DNA of 64,000 bases from Chryseobacterium taklimakanense (GCF_900187185.1 NZ_LT906465.1:1-64000), one strand, 5' to 3'; numbered from the stretch's first letter, positions 37,135 through 45,756 are shown. Numbers and translations: made by a program. The notes: generated from the letters alone by a model not told the origin.

Positions 37135-38529
37135 TTAGTCCGCTTTATTTCCCAGATCTTCCAGTTTAATTTTGATCCTTTTGGTTTTTTCTTCAATTTC
37201 AGTCATATAGATTAATTTCAGTCTGTCGTACAGAGAATGTCGGCTCACGGTAAGCGATATCAGCGATGAAGCCATTCCCGCAACCATCAAATAAAATATG
37301 AGGGAATGTCTGTCCGTCATTTCCAGTACCAAAATCGCAGACGTGAACGGCGCACGGGTAATTCCGGTAAGAAACGCCACCATTCCCGCCAAAATCACCA
37401 CATTGGTTTCATTGCTCTGCAGGTCCATAATTCCTGAGAAAAACGCACCGAAACTGGCCCCCGCACTCAAAGCCGGAGCGAAAATTCCACCGGCACCACC
37501 CGAAGTGAACGAAAGGGCAGGCCCAATCATCCGTAATAGCGGCACGTACCATTGTTCCTCTTTATTAGTGGTAAAAAGTACGCGCTCAATAATGCCTTTC
37601 CCGGAACCGACCGTCTCCCAGTTCACGAAATAGGCGAGTGATGCAATGATCCAGGCGCTGATGACCAGGAAAATGATATTTTGGGTATCGCTTTTAAGTC
37701 TTTTTTTCAAGCGGTTGATTCTGAGCATAATTATTGAAAGATTGCTGCTTAAAAGTCCGCAGGCCAGCGAAACCGCCAGAACCGGAAAAATAATACCGAC
37801 TGAAACACCGGCCGTTTTTGGGTAACCCAAATACAGATACGAACCTGCCAACCACTGCGCGGTGAGACCCGCGACAATGACGGCGGTAAACAATGCGGTT
37901 TTAAAATGATTCAGGTGAACCTTTGCCAGTTCTTCCACTGCGAAAACAATTCCCCCGAGCGGTGTGTTGAATGCCGCTGAAAGCCCGGCCGCAGCACCGG
38001 TCATAATCATATTCTGAATTGAAATTTTCGGCCACCATTTCGGCAGCAGTTGATTGACGAACCTGAAAATCGAGCCTGCAATCTGAATCGTAGGCCCTTC
38101 GCGCCCCACAGCGCCGCCGCCAAGAACCAGCACGATACTCGAAATGATTTTGATGACTAAAATCTTATAACTTAAAAGGTATTTCAGTTTGTACCGGTCT
38201 CTCGGACCGGCGAGGTCTACGGAGGCCATCACCTGCGGAATTCCGCTGCCTTTGGCGTAAGGCGCATATTTTTTTACCAGCCACCAGGAAAGTATGAAAC
38301 CAAGCGGCGCGACAATAAAAATGGCCAGCGCATTCCATCTGATGATGAACTGCAAGGCGTCTTCCGCCCACTGAAAGAGTTTGGCATACATGACCGCCGC
38401 AACTCCTGTGAGAAATGAGGCTACCCAAAACGGAACCGCCTGAAGCATGTTGTGCTTCAGCTGTTCGTTCCGGATGTTATCGAATGCGTGTTTCATCCGA
38501 TAGCGTAAGTACCTCAGCGTTCTCTTCAT
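37135..38529 (-). CDS. ClC-family chloride channel/antiporter
   Basis: The 464-residue inner-membrane protein has the ClC layout of many helices and the anion-pore motifs GSGIP (94-98), GREGP (142-146, gating Glu144) and GGIFAPAL. It also keeps a Glu pair at 199-200 (VEEL), at the place of the internal proton glutamate of E. coli ClC. That suggests a Cl-/H+ exchanger rather than a channel. There is no C-terminal CBS pair. Its start overlaps the stop of the upstream GNAT gene by one base (TAATG), so the two are coupled. Confidence 0.93.
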   Translation of the reverse strand: MKRTLRYLRYRMKHAFDNIRNEQLKHNMLQAVPFWVASFLTGVAAVMYAKLFQWAEDALQFIIRWNALAIFIVAPLGFILSWWLVKKYAPYAKGSGIPQVMASVDLAGPRDRYKLKYLLSYKILVIKIISSIVLVLGGGAVGREGPTIQIAGSIFRFVNQLLPKWWPKISIQNMIMTGAAAGLSAAFNTPLGGIVFAVEELAKVHLNHFKTALFTAVIVAGLTAQWLAGSYLYLGYPKTAGVSVGIIFPVLAVSLACGLLSSNLSIIMLRINRLKKRLKSDTQNIIFLVISAWIIASLAYFVNWETVGSGKGIIERVLFTTNKEEQWYVPLLRMIGPALSFTSGGAGGIFAPALSAGASFGAFFSGIMDLQSNETNVVILAGMVAFLTGITRAPFTSAILVLEMTDRHSLIFYLMVAGMASSLISLTVSRHSLYDRLKLIYMTEIEEKTKRIKIKLEDLGNKAD

Positions 38530-39005
38530 TATAAAGCGGCTAAATCATTGATTTCCTGTTCGGTCATCCGGTAAACCGTCCATTCATCCATTGGTTTTGC
38601 GCCGAGAGATTTGTAAAACTCGATGGAGGGCGTGTTCCAGTTGAGGACGCTCCACTCCAAGCGGCCGCAGTTTCTTTCTTTAGCGATTCTGGCGAGTTCA
38701 GCCAGGAGATTTTTGCCGTAGCCTTTGCCGCGGTGCTCCACTTCCACGAAAAGATCTTCGAGGTAAATGCCCGGTTTTGAAAGAAAAGTAGAATAGTTGT
38801 GGAAAAATAAAGCGAAACCAACCGTTTGCCCGTCTTCTTCACCGATGATGACTTCGGCGTAATTCTGCACGAAAATGGTTTGTTTCAAGGTTTCTTCTGT
38901 TGCCACGACTTCGCGTTCCAGTTTTTCATAAATGGCTAGCTGGGTGATGAGATGAAGGATGGTCGGGATGTCGTTTTCGGTGGCTTTTCGAATGGTGAAG
39001 GACAT
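38529..39005 (-). CDS. GNAT family N-acetyltransferase
   Basis: The 158-residue acetyltransferase resembles the diamine/spermidine acetyltransferase branch: FTIRKATENDIPTI start, PGIYLEDLFVEVEHRGKGYG acetyl-CoA motif near residues 77-97, and ERNCGRLEWSVLNWNTPSIEFYKSLGA. The WSVLNWN-type stretch is typical of SSAT-like enzymes that act on polyamines or thialysine. The substrate is still a guess. It is coupled to the ClC gene. Confidence 0.9.
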   Translation of the reverse strand: MSFTIRKATENDIPTILHLITQLAIYEKLEREVVATEETLKQTIFVQNYAEVIIGEEDGQTVGFALFFHNYSTFLSKPGIYLEDLFVEVEHRGKGYGKNLLAELARIAKERNCGRLEWSVLNWNTPSIEFYKSLGAKPMDEWTVYRMTEQEINDLAAL

Positions 39006-39063
39006 ATATAAATGTTATTGAACTTTTATTTTACCCAAAAATAGAAAAATATAGACAAATCCC

Positions 39064-39126
39064 ATAGCCCCGAGTGCAGCGGCATCCTTTTGTGGAGCGC
39101 AGCGGAACAAAAGATACAGCGGAAAG
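39064..39126 (+). repeat. Bacteroidetes-type intergenic hairpin repeat, copy 1
   Basis: The block reads AGCCCCGAGTGCAGCGGCAT, an ATCCTTTTGT arm, a GGAGCGCAGCGG centre, an ACAAAAGAT arm, then ACAGCGGAAAGCGGG. The two inner arms can pair. This layout is common in flavobacterial intergenic DNA from memory. A diverged copy lies at 21621-21715 on the other strand. Confidence 0.65.
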
Positions 39127-39208
39127 CGGGAAAAAGCTCCTGAAAAAAATAAAGAAAAATACAAAAAAGATTACTGAGATTGCGTCGTGCCTTACCATGG
39201 TACTGCAT

Positions 39209-39237
39209 AAAAAAACCTCCGAAAAATCGAAGGTTTT
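39209..39237 (-). terminator. Terminator of the E2 gene
   Basis: On the minus strand AACCTTCGA/TCGGAGGTT form a 9-bp stem with one wobble around TTTT, followed by seven T residues. Confidence 0.88.
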
Positions 39238-39272
39238 TACTTTCTGTCTGCGGACTATCGCCCTGGGACTTT

Positions 39273-40604
39273 CTAAATTTCTGTATTAAGATCCCAGTTT
39301 TCCAGGTAATCGTGAACGTGTTTCAGGAACATACCGCCAAGGGAGCCGTCCACCACACGGTGATCGTAGGAGTGAGACATAAACATCAACTGACGGATCG
39401 CAATGACATCGCCGTCCGCAGTTTCCAGAACTGCAGGCTTCTTCACGATGGCGCCAATCGCCAGAATTGCGACCTGCGGCTGCGGAATAATCGGCGTTCC
39501 CATCAGGTTTCCGAAACTTCCCACGTTGGAAATTGTGTAAGTTGCACCTTGGGTATCCTCCGGCTTCAGTTTTTTGTTTCTGGCTCTGTGCGCAAGGTCG
39601 TTGATGGCTTTTGCAAGTCCGGAAAGTGAGAGCTGGTCGGCATTTTTAATAACCGGAACGATAAGGTTGCCGTCCGGCAGAGCGGTTGCCATACCGATAT
39701 TGATGTTTTTCTTTTTGATGATTTTGTCGCCGTCAACCGAAACGTTGATGAGCGGATAATCCTGGATGGCCTTCACCACGGCTTTAACGAAAATCGGCAT
39801 GAAGGTGAGTTTTTCGCCTTCGCGTTTTTCGAAAATCGCTTTGTTTTTGGCGCGCCATTTCACCACGTTCGTTACATCGGTTTCGATGAAAGAAGTGACG
39901 TGGGGCGAAATGCGTTTTGAATTCACCATGGCATCGGCAATAATCTTGCGGACACGGTCCATCTGGATGATTTCGTCGCCTTCGCCTACCTGCACAGGAA
40001 CCGCCTCCACGGGAGCGCTTTCAGCCTGAACCGGTTGTGCAGCGGGAGTTTGATCAACTTTAGGCTCCGCCTTCACCTGACCTCTGTTGGAAACGTATGC
40101 TAATATATCTTCTTTGGTAATTCTGCCTTCCAGTCCGCTGCCTTTGATGGATTTCAGTTCCGTTTCAGAAATGTTTTCCTGCTGCGCAATAGATTTTACG
40201 AGTGGTGATAAGTATAAATCTCCCGAAAACTCTGCTGCTGGTTGGTTCTGGAGCGGCTTTTCAAGTTCTCTGATGTCTTCGGCAGTTGGCTGTGGCAGCT
40301 CTGTTTTTACTTCTTCGGCAGTTTTCGGCTGCTGTGGTTGTTGGGCAACGGTTTCACCTTCGCCGGCAATTTCGAGGATGGCAATGGCTTCGCCCACTTT
40401 TGCCACTTCGTCTTTTTGTTTCAGGATTTTTACGATTTTCCCGGAAACCGGTGTCGGTACGTCGGAATCTACCTTGTCGGTGGCAATTTCTACCACGGAA
40501 TCATCTTCTTTTACGGAATCGCCTTCGTTGAACAACCAGCTGATGATGGTTGCTTCCATCACGCCTTCTCCCATGCTTGGAAGTAATAGTTTATATTCTG
40601 CCAT
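39273..40604 (-). CDS. Dihydrolipoamide acyltransferase (E2) of a 2-oxoacid dehydrogenase complex
   Basis: E2 forms the core of a 2-oxoacid dehydrogenase. The 443-residue protein has one lipoyl domain with lipoyl-Lys44 in TDKVDSD, an Ala/Pro/Glu-rich linker, a peripheral subunit-binding domain (about residues 131-168, LSPLVKSIAQQ), a second linker and the catalytic domain with SHSYDHRVVDGS near the C terminus. The single lipoyl domain and the end of the protein resemble branched-chain or generic E2 subunits rather than E2o (sucB). E1 genes are not in the window. LipB, 1 kb away, could lipoylate it. Confidence 0.92.
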   Translation of the reverse strand: MAEYKLLLPSMGEGVMEATIISWLFNEGDSVKEDDSVVEIATDKVDSDVPTPVSGKIVKILKQKDEVAKVGEAIAILEIAGEGETVAQQPQQPKTAEEVKTELPQPTAEDIRELEKPLQNQPAAEFSGDLYLSPLVKSIAQQENISETELKSIKGSGLEGRITKEDILAYVSNRGQVKAEPKVDQTPAAQPVQAESAPVEAVPVQVGEGDEIIQMDRVRKIIADAMVNSKRISPHVTSFIETDVTNVVKWRAKNKAIFEKREGEKLTFMPIFVKAVVKAIQDYPLINVSVDGDKIIKKKNINIGMATALPDGNLIVPVIKNADQLSLSGLAKAINDLAHRARNKKLKPEDTQGATYTISNVGSFGNLMGTPIIPQPQVAILAIGAIVKKPAVLETADGDVIAIRQLMFMSHSYDHRVVDGSLGGMFLKHVHDYLENWDLNTEI

Positions 40605-40625
40605 TTTTCTTTTTTTGGAATTTTA

Positions 40626-40633
40626 CAAATATA
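40626..40633 (-). promoter_or_regulatory. -7 element of the E2 gene
   Basis: TATATTTG on the minus strand lies 21 nt before the E2 ATG. Confidence 0.55.
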
Positions 40634-40725
40634 TAAATTTTTTGGCACTAAAATTATGAATTCAATAATTCGTAAATTATGGCACGTATTTTTAAATATG
40701 ATGTAACACCCAAATCTAAACTGAA

Positions 40726-41598
40726 ATGAAAAAATCGGCAGAAGAAATTAAAACCATGATTTTGAATTTTGCTCAATTAAATTCGAGCATCAGGGCGGTT
40801 TATCTGGAAGGTTCACGGGTAAATCCAAACTTTCCTCCCGATGAATTTCAGGATTATGATGTGGTTTTTGTAGTACAGGATTTCGAAAATTTCATAACAA
40901 ATGATTCATGGACCAATATTTTTGGTGAAAAAATCATCGAGCAACAACCCGAAACATTTTCTTTTGGTGATAAACTGGATAATTTTTTCAGTTATCTTAT
41001 TATTTATAAAGAAGGTTTTAGAATTGATTTTTCTATCATTCCGATTGAGAAAAGGACTGATTTTAATGACAGTTTAAGGGAAATTTGGCTCGATAAAGAT
41101 GGACTTTACACCAATACACCTGCAAGTTCAGATCAGGATTATTGGGTGATAAAGCCGAACGAGAAGTGGTTTCAGGAGGTTTGCAATGAATTTTGGTGGG
41201 TTTCAACTTATGTCGCAAAAGGTTTGGCGAGAAACGAAATTCCGTATGCTATAAAACATCAGGAGGAAATTCTCCGCCCAATGTTGATGCAAATGCTCGA
41301 CTGGAAGATAGGTATTGAACAAGATTTTCAGGTTTCTACTGGGAAATCGGGCAAGTTTTATCCCAAGTATTTGAGTGAAGAATATTATCAAAAATTCTTA
41401 AAAACCTATTCTGATTCTGAAAAAGAAAATATTTGGAAATCTCTGTCTATAATGATTGAAATTTTTTCCGAAACTGCAAAAAATATTGCTGAAACATTAA
41501 ATTTTAATTACAACTTGGCAGAAGAATCCAATATTTTAAAATACTTAAAAGAAATACGACAAAAAGCTACACAAACTCAGCCCCAAACACTTCCTTAA
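40726..41598 (+). CDS. AadS-like aminoglycoside 6-adenylyltransferase
   Basis: The 290-residue protein belongs to the streptomycin 6-adenylyltransferase (AadE/AadS/AadK) family. The nucleotidyltransferase core has YLEGSRVNPN near residues 26-35 and the metal-binding DYD in EFQDYDVVFVV near 45. WWVSTYVAKGLARNEIPYA and LMQMLDWKIG near residues 155-190 fit the C-terminal helical domain. Chromosomal homologues occur in Flavobacteriia and may be weakly expressed. It is on the opposite strand between the E2 gene and lipB, with no mobile element beside it, and its end overlaps lipB by 32 bp. Confidence 0.9.
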   Translation: MKKSAEEIKTMILNFAQLNSSIRAVYLEGSRVNPNFPPDEFQDYDVVFVVQDFENFITNDSWTNIFGEKIIEQQPETFSFGDKLDNFFSYLIIYKEGFRIDFSIIPIEKRTDFNDSLREIWLDKDGLYTNTPASSDQDYWVIKPNEKWFQEVCNEFWWVSTYVAKGLARNEIPYAIKHQEEILRPMLMQMLDWKIGIEQDFQVSTGKSGKFYPKYLSEEYYQKFLKTYSDSEKENIWKSLSIMIEIFSETAKNIAETLNFNYNLAEESNILKYLKEIRQKATQTQPQTLP

Positions 41599-42289
41599 AG
41601 TGCTCTTTGATTTTTTCTTTTACTTCTAAAACTTCTGTTTCAGTAAATTTTCTTTCAAGTTCTCTTGCTAAAGATGTCACCGATTTATCCTTAATTCCGC
41701 AGGGAATAATGTATTCAAAATAACGTAAATCTGTATTCACATTCAGGGCAAAACCGTGCATGGTTACCCATTTTGATGTTTTTACGCCCATGGCGCAGAT
41801 TTTTCGTGCATAAGGTTTTCCCACATCCAGCCAAACGCCGGTTTCGCCTTCGCTGCGTTCGCCTTTCAGCCCGTATTCGGCAATCACGCGGATGATCACC
41901 TCCTCCAAATTGCGCATGTAAAGATGAATGTCCGATTTAAAATTATCCAGATCCAGAATCGGATAGCCCACAATCTGGCCAAAACCGTGATAGGTGATGT
42001 CGCCGCCGCGGTTCGTTTTTACAAAAGTTGCGCTGATCTGTTTGAGTTTTTCCTCGTTGGCGAGCATGTTATGTTCATCGCCGGATTTACCTAAGGTATA
42101 AACGTGCGGATGCTCTACAAACAAAAAATAATTCGGTGTTTCCTCATAAATTCCGTCGGTGCGGTCGCGGTTTTTCAGTTTTAAATCGATGATGGATTTC
42201 ATCAGATTTTCCTGATATTCAAAGGCAGGGAGATAATCCATCAAACCCAGGTCGCGGAATTCTAAAGTTTTATTTTGGGTAATTAACAT
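41567..42289 (-). CDS. lipB: Octanoyltransferase (lipoyl-protein ligase B)
   Basis: LipB moves octanoate from acyl-carrier protein to lipoyl domains, after which LipA inserts sulfur. The 240-residue protein has the LipB motifs GGDITYHGFGQIVGYPI near residues 94-110, KICAMGVKTSKWVTMHGFALNVNTDL in two parts near 165-190, and the catalytic CGIKDKSV with its Cys near 200. Length is normal. A -7 element lies 13 nt before the ATG. The 3' end overlaps the convergent aadS-like gene. Confidence 0.96.
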   Translation of the reverse strand: MLITQNKTLEFRDLGLMDYLPAFEYQENLMKSIIDLKLKNRDRTDGIYEETPNYFLFVEHPHVYTLGKSGDEHNMLANEEKLKQISATFVKTNRGGDITYHGFGQIVGYPILDLDNFKSDIHLYMRNLEEVIIRVIAEYGLKGERSEGETGVWLDVGKPYARKICAMGVKTSKWVTMHGFALNVNTDLRYFEYIIPCGIKDKSVTSLARELERKFTETEVLEVKEKIKEHFKEVFGAEFV

Positions 42290-42302
42290 TTGAAAATTTT
42301 AA

Positions 42303-42310
42303 CAAATTTA
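42303..42310 (-). promoter_or_regulatory. -7 element of lipB
   Basis: TAAATTTG on the minus strand lies 13 nt before the lipB ATG. Confidence 0.55.
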
Positions 42311-42345
42311 TGAAAGAAAAAGTATAATGTATAGCATAATATTGA

Positions 42346-42987
42346 TTATTTTAAGCCGTATTTTTCATAAGCAAAATCAATAACGTCGTCGATAACGCAA
42401 GCCATAACCTCACGATCATCTTTGTCGTGGATGTCAAGACCACAGAATTTACTGCCATTGGAATCTGCATGAATGTTCAAATAGTAAGTTGATGAAATAA
42501 GTAAAGCCAGTATAGCACGGTATTTTTTATGGTTTTCCTCGAAGTATGGATGCATGAATTTTTGAAACATTTCATCGCCAAGCCTTTCGCGGTGATCGCA
42601 AAGTTCTCGAAGGATATCGTTATACTCATACAGTTCCCAAACTATGATCTTTTGAAGTTCAGGGTTTGCGGATACGGCGCTGTACATTTCTTTCAAAAGA
42701 TTTTTCGATAACGTTTTTCCGTTGTCTTTAAGGCCCTCTTCTTTATATTCAGAACTGTTCATGCTGCTGCCAAAATCCAGATTGCGCAGGTACTGATTGA
42801 TAAGATTTTCAACCGAACCAAAATAGTTGTAGATTAATTTTTTATCAACAGAGGCTGTTCTTGCAATATTTGTTATTTTCAGACTGTGGAAACCTTTGGT
42901 GCTGATGATTTTCCCAACACTTTTAAGCAGTTTCTCTTTTGTCCTTTCCTTGTTCCTCACCGGGCCGCTTACGGTTTTTCTTGCCAT
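42346..42987 (-). CDS. TetR/AcrR family transcriptional regulator
   Basis: The 213-residue protein has an N-terminal TetR helix-turn-helix (about residues 14-60; KLLKSVGKIISTKGFHSLKI, IARTASVDKKLIYNYFGS) and a ligand-binding C-terminal domain without known relatives. The basic start (MARKTVSGPVRNKERTK) is longer than usual. The neighbouring upstream DNA holds a divergent promoter with an inverted repeat TCACA-N4-TGTGA on its -33 box, a possible target or autoregulatory site. The regulated genes and the inducer are unknown. Confidence 0.92.
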   Translation of the reverse strand: MARKTVSGPVRNKERTKEKLLKSVGKIISTKGFHSLKITNIARTASVDKKLIYNYFGSVENLINQYLRNLDFGSSMNSSEYKEEGLKDNGKTLSKNLLKEMYSAVSANPELQKIIVWELYEYNDILRELCDHRERLGDEMFQKFMHPYFEENHKKYRAILALLISSTYYLNIHADSNGSKFCGLDIHDKDDREVMACVIDDVIDFAYEKYGLK

Positions 42988-43027
42988 ATTTTATGCTGTA
43001 TTTACTATTTCTTTTGACAAAAAGTAT

Positions 43028-43041
43028 TCACATCTTTGTGA
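43028..43041. promoter_or_regulatory. Inverted repeat, possible TetR operator
   Basis: TCACATCTTTGTGA is a perfect 5-bp inverted repeat with a 4-bp spacer. It covers the TTTG -33 element of the divergent small-RNA promoter, 41 bp from the tetR start. Binding by the neighbouring TetR protein is a hypothesis. Confidence 0.4.
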
Positions 43042-43066
43042 GTTATTCATTTTATTCTTAACTTTG
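43035..43066 (+). promoter_or_regulatory. Strong promoter TTTG-N20-TAACTTTG, divergent from tetR
   Basis: TTTG at 43035-43038 and TAACTTTG at 43059-43066 are separated by 20 bp and match the Bacteroidetes sigma consensus at both boxes. No annotated gene lies downstream on this strand. Confidence 0.7.
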
Positions 43067-43071
43067 CCATA

Positions 43072-43139
43072 CACAAATGAGGAAAAAATTCCAACATTAA
43101 AGAGCGGTTGTTTATTCGACTGCTCTTTATTTTTTTAAT
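43072..43139 (+). ncRNA. Candidate small RNA between tetR and trpA
   Basis: The region is bounded by a consensus promoter and by a strong intrinsic terminator, predicting a transcript of about 65-70 nt with no downstream gene. The only ORF inside is seven codons (ATG 43077, peptide MRKKFQH), whose stop touches the terminator stem. The product could therefore be a regulatory RNA or a minimal leader-like transcript. No known RNA family was recognised. Confidence 0.45.
43098..43139 (+). terminator. Terminator of the candidate small RNA
   Basis: A 12-bp stem (AAAGAGCGGTTG with CGACTGCTCTTT, two wobbles) closes a TTTATT loop and is followed by TATTTTTTT on the plus strand. On the minus strand no T-tract follows, so it serves the plus-strand transcript rather than the trp operon. 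Confidence 0.85.
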
Positions 43140-43181
43140 TAAATTGAATTTGCGTATTTGACAGGTAAATTTACGGAAAAT

Positions 43182-43916
43182 TCAATCGCGAAGATTTTTA
43201 ATAAAACCTTCCGCCGCTTTTTCCCAGTTTTCATGCTCCAAAAGGATCTGCACGAAGCTTGTTCCTATTATTCCGCCTGCAGCACGTTGGGTCACCGTTT
43301 GAAAATCATGTTTATCCTTAATTCCAAAGCCGATGAATACAGGGTTTTTCAGTTTTAAATTTCCTATGCGGTTAAGATATTCTTCATTATTGATGGCTTT
43401 TGAAATGTTCCCGGTCGTAGAGGAAGAGCTCACCGCGTAAAGGAAACCTGAACTCAGGCTGTCGAGGTATAAAATGCGCTCATCAGGCGTTTCAGGCGTA
43501 ATCAGAAAAATAAAATTAAGTCCGTATTTTTCGGTGATTGCTCTGTATTTTGTTTCAAATTCATAGGGCGGAAGATCAGGGATAATTAAGCCGTAAATGC
43601 CGTTTTCAGCACATTTTTCACAAAAATTTTCGAAGCCAAACTGCATCACAGGATTCAGATAACCCATCACAATTTTTGGAATGGTCACCGAGTCTTTGAT
43701 TTCTGAAAGTTGCTGGAATAGAATTTTCAGATTCATGCCGTTCTGCAACGCTTTTAGATGCGCCTCCTGAATCACCGGCCCATCGGCAACCGGATCAGAA
43801 TAGGGAATCCCGATTTCCATAAAATCAGCACCGCTGTCCTGGATGAGTTCGGCAATTTTTCCGGTATCATTCAGCTGTGGAATTCCGGCGGTGAAGTAGA
43901 TATTCAGTTTTTTCAT
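43182..43916 (-). CDS. trpA: Tryptophan synthase alpha chain
   Basis: TrpA cleaves indole-3-glycerol phosphate to indole, which passes to TrpB. The 244-residue protein starts [15 protein letters not shown]; the in-frame upstream Met at 43982 lies inside trpB. Catalytic Glu is in [18 protein letters not shown] near residues 30-47 and the catalytic Asp in [10 protein letters not shown] near 120. The phosphate loops follow (SSSTTG, GFGIKD). Its ATG overlaps the trpB stop by 4 bp (ATGA). It is the last gene of the operon. Confidence 0.97.
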   Translation of the reverse strand: MKKLNIYFTAGIPQLNDTGKIAELIQDSGADFMEIGIPYSDPVADGPVIQEAHLKALQNGMNLKILFQQLSEIKDSVTIPKIVMGYLNPVMQFGFENFCEKCAENGIYGLIIPDLPPYEFETKYRAITEKYGLNFIFLITPETPDERILYLDSLSSGFLYAVSSSSTTGNISKAINNEEYLNRIGNLKLKNPVFIGFGIKDKHDFQTVTQRAAGGIIGTSFVQILLEHENWEKAAEGFIKNLRD

Positions 43917-45106
43917 TTTGTTATTTCCTTTAATGCTTTCAAATAAGTTTCCATATCCTTGTCGCCGCGCCCGCTGAGGCAAATAACCACGGTATTGTTA
44001 TTCTCAAATTTCAGCTTGTTCAAAACCGCTAATGCATGAGCACTTTCAAGCGCGGGAATGATTCCTTCAGCACGCGTGAGCTCGAAAGCGGCTTCCAAAG
44101 CCTCATCATCATTAATGCTAAAAAACTGGGCGCGTTTTTTAGCAAATAAATTCGCATGAAACGGACCGATTCCCGGATAATCAAGCCCGGCGGAAATAGA
44201 ATGCGGTTCGGTAACCTGTCCGTCTGCATCCTGCATTACCAGGCTTTTGCTGCCGTGCAGAACGCCTGTTGTTCCTAGAAATGTAGTCGCTGCAGATTGA
44301 CCGCTTTGCAGCCCGTGCCCGCCGGCTTCGGCTGCGATGATTTTCACCTTCTCTTCATCCACAAAATGGTAAAAAGCCCCTGCAGCATTGCTTCCGCCGC
44401 CAACGCAGGCAATGACGTAATCCGGATTTTCTGAACCGGAAATTTCTTTCAGTTGCGCCTTAATTTCCTCAGAAATTACACTTTGGAACCTCGCCACCAA
44501 ATCCGGAAACGGGTGCGGGCCTACCACGCTGCCGATGATATAATGTGTGGTGGTGGCATTGTTAATCCAGTCGCGGAGGGCTTCATTTACCGCATCTTTT
44601 AAAGTCCTGGAGCCCGAAGTGGCGGGCACAACTTTCGCGCCGAGCATTTCCATTCTGGCAACGTTTGGCGCCTGGCGTGCGATGTCGATCTCGCCCATAT
44701 AAACGATGCATTCAAGACCCAGAAGTGCGCAGGCAGTGGCGGTGGCTACGCCATGTTGGCCGGCGCCGGTTTCGGCAATGATTCTTTTTTTACCAAGGCG
44801 TTTTGCCAAAAGCGCCTGTCCCAGCGCATTGTTAATCTTATGCGCGCCGGTGTGGTTCAGGTCTTCACGTTTCAGGTAGATTTTTGCGCCGTATTTTTCA
44901 CTTAAATTTTTGGCCAGATATAAAGGTGTTTCGCGGCCGACATAGTTTTCCAGCAGTCCGCGGAACTCGGTTTGGAACGCTTCGGAACCGATAATTTCAA
45001 GGTAATTTTCCTGAAGTTCTTTCACATTCGGATAGAGCATTTCGGGTATGAAAGCGCCGCCGAATTCACCGTAATATCCGTGTTCATCAGGGTTTTTAAA
45101 GGTCAT
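43913..45106 (-). CDS. trpB: Tryptophan synthase beta chain
   Basis: TrpB joins indole and L-serine with pyridoxal phosphate. The 397-residue protein has the PLP lysine in [12 protein letters not shown] near residue 90, the carboxylate site [12 protein letters not shown] near 113, the phosphate-binding loop [10 protein letters not shown] near 230 and [14 protein letters not shown] near 280. Length is standard. Its start overlaps the trpF end by 11 bp, and its stop is coupled to trpA. Confidence 0.98.
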   Translation of the reverse strand: MTFKNPDEHGYYGEFGGAFIPEMLYPNVKELQENYLEIIGSEAFQTEFRGLLENYVGRETPLYLAKNLSEKYGAKIYLKREDLNHTGAHKINNALGQALLAKRLGKKRIIAETGAGQHGVATATACALLGLECIVYMGEIDIARQAPNVARMEMLGAKVVPATSGSRTLKDAVNEALRDWINNATTTHYIIGSVVGPHPFPDLVARFQSVISEEIKAQLKEISGSENPDYVIACVGGGSNAAGAFYHFVDEEKVKIIAAEAGGHGLQSGQSAATTFLGTTGVLHGSKSLVMQDADGQVTEPHSISAGLDYPGIGPFHANLFAKKRAQFFSINDDEALEAAFELTRAEGIIPALESAHALAVLNKLKFENNNTVVICLSGRGDKDMETYLKALKEITK

Positions 45107-45755
45107 GATTTCTTAAGGTATTTTGAAATGATTTTATTTTGTCTAAATTTTTAATGCCCGGTTCAATTTCGAATTTTGAATTGATGTCGAGGGCGAAAGG
45201 TTTTTGGATAATTGTTTTGATTTCCCCAATATTTTCCAACGAAATTCCGCCGCTCAGGAAAAAAGGTTTTGGAATTTCAATTTGGTTTAAAATTCGCCAG
45301 TCGAAGGTTTTTCCGGTGCCGCCAAATGCGGAAGAATCGGTATCGAAAAGGAAATAGTCCGGCGTTTCTGAAAAATGGCTTATAATATTTTGCAGTTCTT
45401 CCTGATTTTGATTCCCAATTCTGATGACTTTAATGATTTCTATATTTTTTCCTGATTTTGTTTTTAAATCAATAATAAACTGTCGGTCTTCGTCACCATG
45501 CAGTTGAATTAAATTTAACTGTGCGTCATGAGCGATTTCTACAATCTTGTCCAGTTCTTCGTTGACGAAAACACCAACTTTTTTCAAATGCGGGATTTCT
45601 GCGATTTCCTTTAGGCTTAAAGAGTTCAATACAAAACGGGGAGATTTCTCATAAAAGATAAAGCCAAGAAAATCAATGCCCGAATCCGTTAAACTGTGCG
45701 CCTGATAAGTTTGCGTCAGTCCGCAGACTTTTATTTTTGGTGAGGCATGGTTCAT
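45096..45755 (-). CDS. trpF: Phosphoribosylanthranilate isomerase
   Basis: TrpF converts phosphoribosylanthranilate to its deoxyribulose form. ATG 45755 gives [18 protein letters not shown], with the family motif KVCGLT whose Cys is the general base. It then has [22 protein letters not shown] near residue 80 and [11 protein letters not shown] near 180. The 219-residue length is normal. An in-frame Met at 45803 overlaps trpC and was not used. It starts 1 bp after the trpC stop. Confidence 0.96.
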   Translation of the reverse strand: MNHASPKIKVCGLTQTYQAHSLTDSGIDFLGFIFYEKSPRFVLNSLSLKEIAEIPHLKKVGVFVNEELDKIVEIAHDAQLNLIQLHGDEDRQFIIDLKTKSGKNIEIIKVIRIGNQNQEELQNIISHFSETPDYFLFDTDSSAFGGTGKTFDWRILNQIEIPKPFFLSGGISLENIGEIKTIIQKPFALDINSKFEIEPGIKNLDKIKSFQNTLRNHDL

Positions 45756-45756
45756 T

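Noticed and set aside
40087-40659. 190-codon open frame on the plus strand opposite the E2 gene
   Set aside because: It is the antisense shadow of a clear E2 gene, low in complexity (Ser/Phe-rich), without a promoter or homology that I recognise.
43077-43100. Seven-codon ORF (MRKKFQH) inside the candidate small RNA
   Set aside because: Too short to support as a gene. It lacks a run of regulatory codons and there is no downstream biosynthetic gene on that strand, so it is not called a leader peptide.
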